The notes beneath the pieces are model-generated. The model saw only the letters and a list, made by a program, of their open reading frames with translations. It had not been told where the DNA came from and made no database searches. A stretch of 64,000 nucleotides of DNA from Entomortierella parvispora (Eukaryota > Mortierellomycota > Mortierellomycetes > Mortierellales > Mortierellaceae): assembly GCA_963573315.1 (NCBI GenBank), contig OY752140.1, positions 1,984,001 through 2,048,000 of the forward strand, read 5' to 3'. Shown here piece by piece: positions 57,234 to 64,000 of the stretch. How positions within the stretch are numbered: position 1 is the first letter of the stretch; each line of letters starts with the position of its first letter. A program made the translations under genes and the position numbers.

Positions 57234-57975
57234 CCGTTTTTCTTAGCTGTCATCTGGTTTGTCGTCCAGAATGTCACCTTATCTTCTTTCCCACGAACTG
57301 TCGTTCACAATCCCTGAAATTCTCACCAGTGTAATCTAAAATTCGCGGGGTGAGACATGATGGCAATTAGCACCTTTCGATTGAAAAAAAACGCGCTTTT
57401 GAGTGTCAGGCCGTGTTGAAATGGAAGACTTTTAGTGATAACTAGAAACGATGAGTCCATGTTTGTATGTCCACTGGTATTCACAGACTTTCCTTGATGT
57501 GGGATGGGAAATATCACAGGAGCATTCCTGTCGACCCTCAGGCACTTGAGGTACAGGGACAAGCAGGACTAATGGAGGAAGCAGGCGCGCCACCTGTGAC
57601 AACTTTGTAGGTGGCGGACGGGACAATGATTGTGCTCATATTCACGCCTAGGTTTTAGGAACAATGAGAAGAACGGTCCTCGAGCTCTATATCTCTGTCG
57701 CATTGTCATTCAAGATGCGGCAATGAGACGGACGGTCCTCGAGCACATTATCTTCACGATTACGTATCGCGGCATAAGAATTGCCGAAGAGAGATTTTGG
57801 GGTTCTTTTGTGCGCTCCATTGCCGTGTTCAAGCTCACCTTGTTCACCTGATGTTGTTTTTTAGATCACGCTTATCGCGCTCGTGAGAAATTTCAGGAGT
57901 TGCGAACGACAGGTCCTGGGAAAGAAGATAGGTGACATTCAGGACGACAAACCAGATGACAACTAAGAAAAACGG
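57234..57975. repeat. Inner inverted repeat pair (arms ~95 bp, 57234-57327 / 57884-57975)
   Basis: The left arm starts CCGTTTTTCTTAGCTGTCAT and the right arm is its near-complete reverse complement, with a few mismatches. The enclosed about 555 bp hold no recognisable gene. Both arms carry the TTGTCGTCC motif. The layout resembles a short non-autonomous DNA element or foldback element (inference). Confidence 0.8.
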
Positions 57976-58013
57976 AAAAATCTATTGTCGTCCTTCCAAC
58001 AGCCTCTTCCTTG

Positions 58014-58214
58014 TCGTCCGATTCTCTTATTTGTCGTCCAATGCTCTCTTGTCTATCGCCTGGATTTCTGCACCGCGCCCTGGTCGCGCACTTTGCCCTG
58101 GTCCTATAGACACTTCCCCAAACGAGGCATTTTGCTGTGTGTGACCAGGGCGCGGTGCAGAAATCCAGGCGATAGACAAGAGAGCATTGGACGACAAATA
58201 AGAGAATCGGACGA
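58014..58214. repeat. Perfect 72-bp inverted repeat with 57-nt loop
   Basis: 58014-58085 and 58143-58214 are exact reverse complements, beginning TCGTCCGATTCTCTTATTTG on the left. Each arm has an internal TTGTCGTCC (or its complement). The right arm ends at the edge of the promoter of the right gene copy. Confidence 0.9.
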
Positions 58215-58407
58215 GGCTGTCGTCCACCCGAAGCAAAACAAAGGCTCGGTGGCCACTAGGTCAAGGACCAGTGACCACTCACTGTTGTGTTGTTGTGTTT
58301 GTCTTCTCTCTCGCCCGCCGGTTCCCAATTGACATATGTCTCTTGGCCACATTTTAGTTAGTCCTTTTCTCCTTCTCTTTTCCCAACGATTTCGCCTCCA
58401 GTATTAG

Positions 58408-58418
58408 TATAAATAGAG
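58408..58418 (+). promoter_or_regulatory. TATA box of the right inverted copy
   Basis: TATAAATAGAG, matching the left copy in sequence and surroundings. It lies upstream of the N-terminal module (frame from about 58493) and of the small secreted protein at 58731. Confidence 0.7.
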
Positions 58419-58492
58419 GGCCTCTGTAGGACTAGAAGTATCAAACTACTTCTGTCCCTCAGTCCGACTGGTCACCCCCCTGCCGATCTAGC

Positions 58493-58675
58493 GTGATCTG
58501 CGAGCCTCCCATCCTGGATTTCATTCTCTTCAACCTTCGCGCAGGCGCATCCTTTTCCGTTTCGCGTTTTCCCCAAGAAATCGGAGCAGAAGACCTTAAG
58601 GTTGCAATCGAAGCATATTTTCGAAGCCGAGGACACCCTCTAATATTTAGCGGAACAAGTGACAATATCACTGTA
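58493..58675 (+). other. N-terminal module of the right copy (no ATG, frame shifted after it)
   Basis: The frame reads FILFNLRAGASFSVSRFPQE, then VAIEAYFRSRGHPLIFSG and TSDNITVI. Against the left copy, many differences are synonymous third-position changes, which suggests the module was once, or still is, translated. No ATG precedes it in frame (an in-frame TAG lies near 58434). About 20 bases after TSDNITVI are extra relative to the left copy, breaking the frame seen there. Confidence 0.5.
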
Positions 58676-58730
58676 ATAGTTTTCTCATCCAGCGAAGAGA
58701 ATTGGCCACAGTCCATACAAGCTATTAGAA

Positions 58731-59087
58731 ATGAAGTTTACTACAATCGGTAGTTTCATTGGAGCAGTTGGGATGCTTGTAGCAAGTGCACCAAGCGGCA
58801 AGATTTCCACCGACGAGACCCCCCAGTCTATCGACAAGGACTCCCCCATGGACCAACCTATCAGCGATGCGCGCGGTTCCTATTGGATGCGATGCGACAG
58901 TAGGGGAGAGTCTTGTGTCGCCAGTTACGGTTACAATTGTGACACAGAGACTGGCTTACTCCGGTATTCGATTTACTACCCCGTGTGCAACCTGGATTGC
59001 CAGTGCATTTACCAACCTGCTAGTTGTAACAGCACATGTAAAGGGGAACTTTCGGAAACCGACGAGGATGGGTCTCCACACAACTAA
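58731..59087 (+). CDS. Small secreted cysteine-rich protein
   Basis: A single open frame of 118 residues starting at ATG. The N terminus MKFTTIGSFIGAVGMLVASA looks like a signal peptide. The mature part has eight cysteines (WMRCDSRGESCVASYGYNC; PVCNLDCQC; CNSTCKGEL), enough for four disulfides, and ends SPHN. Size, signal and cysteine content fit a small secreted protein of effector or antimicrobial-like type, but no family was recognised and no activity should be assumed. It lies at the outer end of the right arm, about 310 bp downstream of a TATA box. It may instead be the 3' exon of a longer gene that includes the upstream module. Confidence 0.6.
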   Translation: MKFTTIGSFIGAVGMLVASAPSGKISTDETPQSIDKDSPMDQPISDARGSYWMRCDSRGESCVASYGYNCDTETGLLRYSIYYPVCNLDCQCIYQPASCNSTCKGELSETDEDGSPHN

Positions 59088-59741
59088 TGATTTCTGCAAA
59101 CGGATGTCAACAAAAGCACCGCCCTGCCGTTCCATAACTCCAATAACACCGCCCGATCACATCACAACTCCAACGCTCAGCCAAACACCGCTACCCCAAA
59201 AATATCCCACTCCCCCATCTCAATTGGTATATAAACCTTCAAACAATAAAACCTACATTATAATAGGCAGGAGTGTTCGAATCAACTGTGTTGCCATTCG
59301 ACATCAATCTATCACCGCTGAGTGCAGATGTTGTCTACTCTATTCTGTGTTATTTTAGCATAGAGTGACAGAAATTCCCGAAACAAGCTTCTTCATTGTT
59401 TTCTGAGATTGGTATTGTTGATGTGATCCTTCATCAAATGTGCAGAGGTGGATGAGTGAGTTTCGACGAGGTCTTCAAGTTCTGGTATAATGGGAGGGGG
59501 TGTCCAATGTGTTTCCATTTTGGTGATAAATTTTGTATGATAGAAGTGAAGAATCGAACGACAAACACAAAGTTGTATGTGTGCCATGATAAATCTAAAG
59601 GTGTCATGCTCATTTTTTTTCCAACCTTCATCATGGGCACAAGCCAAGCTCTTTTTATTTTTTTTTTCTTTTCTCCCAACCTTCTTCCTGTCCCACCCTT
59701 TAGCCCATCGTCGGCGCAACTCCTCATCGGCAGAAAGGCAA
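59088..59741. other. Intergenic: 3' flanks of the secreted protein and the LRR gene
   Basis: About 650 AT-rich bases with AATAAA-like motifs (e.g. near 59246). No gene recognised. Confidence 0.5.
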
Positions 59742-62700
59742 CTATTTCCTTGGGTTGATACTAAAAGCGCTCTTCAGTCGCCTCATCTTTGAACCATTGG
59801 ATGATGTAGAGGCAGAAGAGGAAGCACCTTGCGGCAGTTGCTGCAGAGGAGTAGAGGAAGAAGAAGGGGAGGGAGCGCTGGATGGGGCCGCTGAAGCGAC
59901 CAAATTAGAGGAAGAAGAGCTCGCGATAGCTGACATTGTCAGTGACGAGGTTGAAGTAAACCCACCACCAGACAGTCTGCGGCCACTGCCACCGCCACTA
60001 CTGCTACTGCTACTGCTGCTACTGCTACCATTGGCGCCTCCAGTTGAAGAAGTCGAAGAGGCATTCCTATCTGAATCCAGCTTTGAGGACTTGATAGGTA
60101 ACGTCGATAAAGACGATTGAGGGTCGCACTTCAAGTCAAACTCTTCCTCACCATCTCTCATCCGAATGACCACTTTCTTGGCTTGGCCCATCATCCGGTT
60201 CTTCAGGATCGATAACCCCTTCGCAGAGACGTCCGTGTACCGCAGATCTACCTCTAGATATTTCTGGAAAGGCACTGACTTGGGCACTACAGGCACAGGT
60301 GTGGCGTCAGGAGTCCTTGGCTCTGGTTTCTTGTTATTGGAATCGTCCCTGCTGCCACGCATCGTGCCTGATCGGATTAGGTTCGAGAAAGAGCTCCGAG
60401 CTGACGTAGGAGACGACGGGGACAACGAGGATGAAGACGACGATGACGACGAAGAGGTCGAAATTCTGCTAGACACCACCGTTGTCGCGTTCGAAGGCGT
60501 GGCTGAACTCTCGGCCGCTGTCGTCGTGGTGACTGGCCGAGCACTATAACTTGGCAGACTTGGTTCATTGTCTTCCGTGACCGCCAAGGTTTGTTCCAGC
60601 ATTTGCTCCCTAGCGTGGATCCGATCGCCAAGATACTGTGCGCAGGCATCATCAAAGCCCGAGCTCACAATCTCAATCACTTCTATCCAACGAAAGGACA
60701 CTCTGCCCAAAATGTCCATCCAGTCTTCTGCAGTCACCTTGCGGAAACCATGGAGACTAATAGTCGACAAGTGAATTAACCTCGACAAGAGTTCCTGCAA
60801 GTGGCCGACACCCATGTTGGAAAGAGATGAACAGCTGAGTCGAAGGGTTTGCAGTTGTAGCGGCGCAGAAGATGAAAAGAATGCCGGTGGCGGTAGTGCT
60901 GGTGAGGAAGGAGGCGAGGATGTGGTCGAAAACGTATCAGACGTTGGTGATTGCAGCGGAGAAGAGAGGCCGCCAGAGGGGTCGGCGGTTCCTTTAGCGA
61001 GACTGGCAATCGCCCGATCTCCAAACCAGACACCTTGAACATCGAGGGTAATCAGTCGTGCCAATTGAAGGTCGCTCAAAAGAATGGCCCAGTCGTTGTC
61101 CGTGACAGAATCAATAGAGCACAGCTCCAGATGAGTCAGAGTGGGTTCATCGAGCAAGGAGCCAAAAGACAGCGAATTTGGATCAATGGGAGCTACAGGT
61201 GCAGCAGTAGCAATAGTTGAAAATGCACCATCACCAGATCCAAAAATGGTCTCCATGGTATGTTGCGGAGATCGGGTTGCCCTTCTCAGAACCCTCTTCA
61301 AGGCCGAAACACCTGCATGCTCGAGTCCTTTGCCGTGAATGACCAAGCGTCGTAATCGACAGCAGTTCTTTGCTCCAACTGGCCGAGTACCAAACTCGAG
61401 AGCATGGGCATGTTTGTCGTTAAAGCCGATGAAGCGAAGTTCTAAATCTTCAAGATCAGCACCTTCGTCCGTCAGTAGCTCCTCAAGCGACTCGAGCAAA
61501 CGAGTTCTTGCATCCCCTACAGCGCGACACTCCCCAAGGTAGAGTCTAGTCAACTTTGAGGAAGTAGCACTGGCAGAGAGTTCCAGCTTTCGGTTGATAC
61601 CGCTTCCAGAGCTACCAAAGCCAGAAATCCTCAACAGGTCAACTCGCTGCAACCTTGACAAGCCAGTGAGACATGCTTGAAGGATTCGAATATGTCCAGG
61701 AATTGCATCAGGGAAGCCCAAAGCAACCTCTGTGAGGAAATTGAATGCAGGCAAGGCAGAGATCAGCTGAGGAATGTAGAGGTCCTGCGTCAGGTGCCTA
61801 GACTGAGGACCGTCCATGTCCTGTCCTCCTCTGCTTTCTGTAGGTCCTTTGTTATAAGTATAGCTGCGGTTATTGGTTTTCATGATGCTGAGGATGTCCA
61901 AGTTTGAAAAGTCCATCGCCCCGAGGTTCGGAACAGAGAGAATGTCGATGTCGCCCTCTAGGGCCAGATGCTTGATCTTTCCATTCTTGACCAGATTCAA
62001 AACTGCGCTGATCGGCTGCTGATCATCATCGGTGGCGTTCGTCGTGGTCAAGTTCTTTTTCCAGTTGAGCGGTGCAGTATTCCTGCTGAAATGGATAGAG
62101 AGCATTGATACTGTCGTGACGTCTCTTTTCATCACATCAGACAACATTGTGAATTCCGTCTTTGAAAAGTCCCACGAGATAGTAAAGTCGATCTTGAACA
62201 AGGATCGAATCTTGGAGATGGCAATGATTCGAGAATTAAGTTGGTTTTCAGACGTGGCCACGAAAGAGGATGAACGGGTGTGGCTATCGAAAGATGTCTG
62301 CAAGAGCTGAAGTTTGCCTCCAAAGACCTTGTCCAGCCTGTCGTAATTCAGGTTGTAATACTTTTCACATCCCCACCGAACAAGACCAGAGTTCAGTGTT
62401 GTTCGATAAAGACCACTGCCACCCCGATGGACGTCATACGCCGCCTCATCCAGAACCGAAAAGTCGGAGATGGACGCATCCGATTGCGTATAAGAGGGTC
62501 GCTTCACGATCGCATCCAAGAGTCGAAAGTCGTTCAGGTCCAGTTTTTTGATGGCCTCTGTGGCCTCGTCCTCCTCGTATTCATCGCCCAGAAGGGTTTC
62601 CATGAACGCAATGGACCTCTCCACGTTCTGCTTGAGCTTGAAGAACAGTTGAGGGTCAATACCCGATTTCCCTCCAACGTTCGTCCCGCTGTTGCTCATG

Positions 62701-63804
62701 AGCGGAACTGGTCGGTCGAACGCAGCCGCAACAAAGACCTCCTCTAACGAGACACCGTACTGCAGCATCCGCAGGAGGTTGAGGATATACTGCCCAAATT
62801 TGATGAGCAACATCTGGTCCGGATATTGATTCAAACGGAGTTCAAAGCCCTTTGTTTGGTCCACATGAATATTCCTTTTCCTGGCAACCCCGCGCGTTTC
62901 CTGCCAATCGTAGGTGAAAACCTCGTGTTCGCAGCAGTCGCAGAGAAAGTGGAGACGCATCTTGTTGTGGAGGATGTTGCCAAACGACCATTTCGATGGG
63001 TTCTCTGGGAGAAGAATAAATAGCGGTGGATGTGGACAAGACTCTGCTTCATATTTGTGGGCCAAGATGGCACCCGTGATTCTTTTGATGATCCCTACGC
63101 GATCATGGACCAGGTGGCGTTCTGCAGGGTCATCGATGGCCAAAGGAACGTGTGGAATCTCAACAATGGATCCTGCCCCTGTTGACTGTGGCTGAAGAGT
63201 ACCAGTGTCAACAGGCTCGTATGTTGGCGGCGGAAGAATGATGTCGTCCTCGGTCTCTTCTAGTATTGCGGATTGGCGGTGGGATGACGATAAAGATGAA
63301 GGTAGTGTGGGTGGGACGACAGAATCCCGTGTCCTGTTTTCAAACTGAGGGGGTCCTAACCTCAGTCTCTCAAAGCTTTGTACAGTTGCTAGAGGTCGTG
63401 GACCCAAGGGTTGTGAAATCCCAATAGCGGCGGTCGTAGTGATGGTGTTTGTTGTTGTTGCGCCAGTATCAACATGGTTGTCGTCGTTGTCATCGTCGTT
63501 GTCATCGTCGTCGTCGTCGTCATCCTCGTTTGAAGGTCCTGCAGACTCTGCCATGTCGAATGAAATATCGCTCTCCTCATTCTCTTCGAGATCGCTGGCC
63601 TCTGAAAGAAGTGGTGGCAAGTCTAGGATGCCGGGCATTGGACGCGTGTGGACAGTATTCATGGGTGTGATGGAGGCAGTGGCCGAGGCAGCGGCGGCGG
63701 CCAGTCTTGAGGCAGTGGCCTCCCTTGACCACTCGAGCACGCTGTTGTCAGAGAAGATCTCTAGCACGCGGTTCTCAAAGAAGGGGATCCGCAGGGGGAT
63801 CTTT
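59742..63804 (-). CDS. Large leucine-rich-repeat protein, 5' end outside or upstream
   Basis: One long exon gives 1353 residues; it starts in phase after an acceptor (TAG before KIPLRIPFFENRVLEIF), so at least one upstream exon exists. Order: an Asp/Asn-rich stretch (DDDDDDDDNDDD) at about 90-110. A conserved block with FILLPENPSKW and NKMRLHFLCDCCEHEVF, of a type I associate with Mortierella LRR proteins. A helical linker. Then irregular leucine-rich repeats (SNLDILSIMK; LTRLYLGECRAVG; LTHLELCSIDSVTDNDWAIL; LITLDVQGVWFGDRAI) from about 680 to 1130. The C-terminal about 200 residues are Ser-rich, with runs of 10-13 serines. No nucleotide-binding domain is visible. Function unknown; LRRs suggest protein binding, possibly non-self recognition (inference). 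Confidence 0.82.
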
Positions 63805-63811
63805 CTAATGA

Positions 63812-63813
<2 letters not shown>

Positions 63814-63842
<29 letters not shown>
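63814..63842 (+). repeat. GA dinucleotide microsatellite
   Basis: About 14 GA units, just upstream (minus strand) of the LRR exon acceptor. On that strand it forms a CT tract, effectively a long polypyrimidine tract for the splice acceptor. Confidence 0.9.
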
Positions 63843-63844
<2 letters not shown>

Positions 63845-64000
63845 CGAGAACGAGTCAGTCTCTTGTACTGTGCATGTGCACAGGTAACGGAAACAGGCAC
63901 AGGATTGTTTGTCACTCCATCCCATCCCCCAATGAAATCAGGCCTTCCGCAGCAACATTTCACGTTTCAAGGAAGAAGAGAAACTGGAGGGGAATCTTTT
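63843..64000. other. Right edge: intron or upstream sequence of the LRR gene
   Basis: No initiating exon in a phase compatible with the long LRR exon could be found in these 158 bases, so the gene's 5' end probably lies beyond the window. Confidence 0.4.

Larger units (their letters stand above)
58218..58760 (+). repeat. Right arm of the ~540-bp inverted duplication
   Basis: Partner of 56160-56695. It contains the promoter, TATA box, N-terminal module and the start of the hydrophobic module. Confidence 0.9.

Noticed and set aside
1-64000. CRISPR arrays, bacterial operons, rRNA, viral or integrase genes
   Set aside because: Searched by eye on both strands; no regularly spaced repeats, no rRNA-like stretches and no integrase, reverse transcriptase or transposase motifs were seen.

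Overview
The window is eukaryotic nuclear DNA from a filamentous fungus, most likely an early-diverging one of the Mortierellomycotina (Mortierella and relatives). Three things point there. First, elongation factor 3, a largely fungal translation factor, sits at the left edge. Second, genes are compact and intron-rich, with 60-170 bp GT-AG introns, CT-rich promoters and short 5' exons. Third, the right end carries a large leucine-rich-repeat protein of a kind I associate with Mortierella genomes. No prokaryotic features, tRNA, rRNA or CRISPR array were found. The gene models below were assembled by hand from reading frames and splice signals, and the exon sums were checked for phase.

Layout, left to right: eEF3 (5' part only, minus); class V myosin (minus); Bap31-like ER protein (minus); DUF1764 protein (minus), divergent from a mitochondrial LETM1-like protein (plus); STK16/Env7-like kinase (plus); pyruvate/branched-chain dehydrogenase kinase (plus); Msd1/SSX2IP-like microtubule-anchoring protein (plus); beta-NAC (minus). 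A gene-poor stretch at 23.6-26.0 kb holds a decayed ribosomal protein eS17 fragment. It is followed by a 1041-residue predicted secreted protein built from three near-identical domains in duplicated phase-1 exons (26.0-29.5 kb). Then come a Cce1/Ydc2-like mitochondrial resolvase (minus), a Sec14-like protein (minus), a POT1-like telomere protein (minus), a Num1/ApsA/Mcp5-like cortical anchor (plus), a small GPI-anchored protein (plus), phosphatase inhibitor 2 (plus), WDR83/MORG1 (plus), Sec1 (plus), ribosomal protein eS30 (minus), a DJ-1 family protein (plus) and a Rho GTPase (minus).

The stretch from 55.8 to 59.1 kb is different in kind. Two related sequences sit head to head as inverted copies with matching promoters, separated by about 1.5 kb that is full of smaller inverted repeats carrying a TTGTCGTCC motif. 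The right copy contains a small cysteine-rich secreted protein; the left copy has the same modules in a different order. The window ends with a 4-kb LRR gene whose 5' end lies outside.

Most genes are housekeeping: translation (eEF3, eS30, NAC), polarised growth and exocytosis (myosin V, Sec1, Rho, Num1), mitochondria (LETM1-like, dehydrogenase kinase, Cce1) and telomeres (POT1). They are not an operon or cluster. The accessory content worth following up is the secreted repeat protein, the inverted-repeat locus and the LRR gene.
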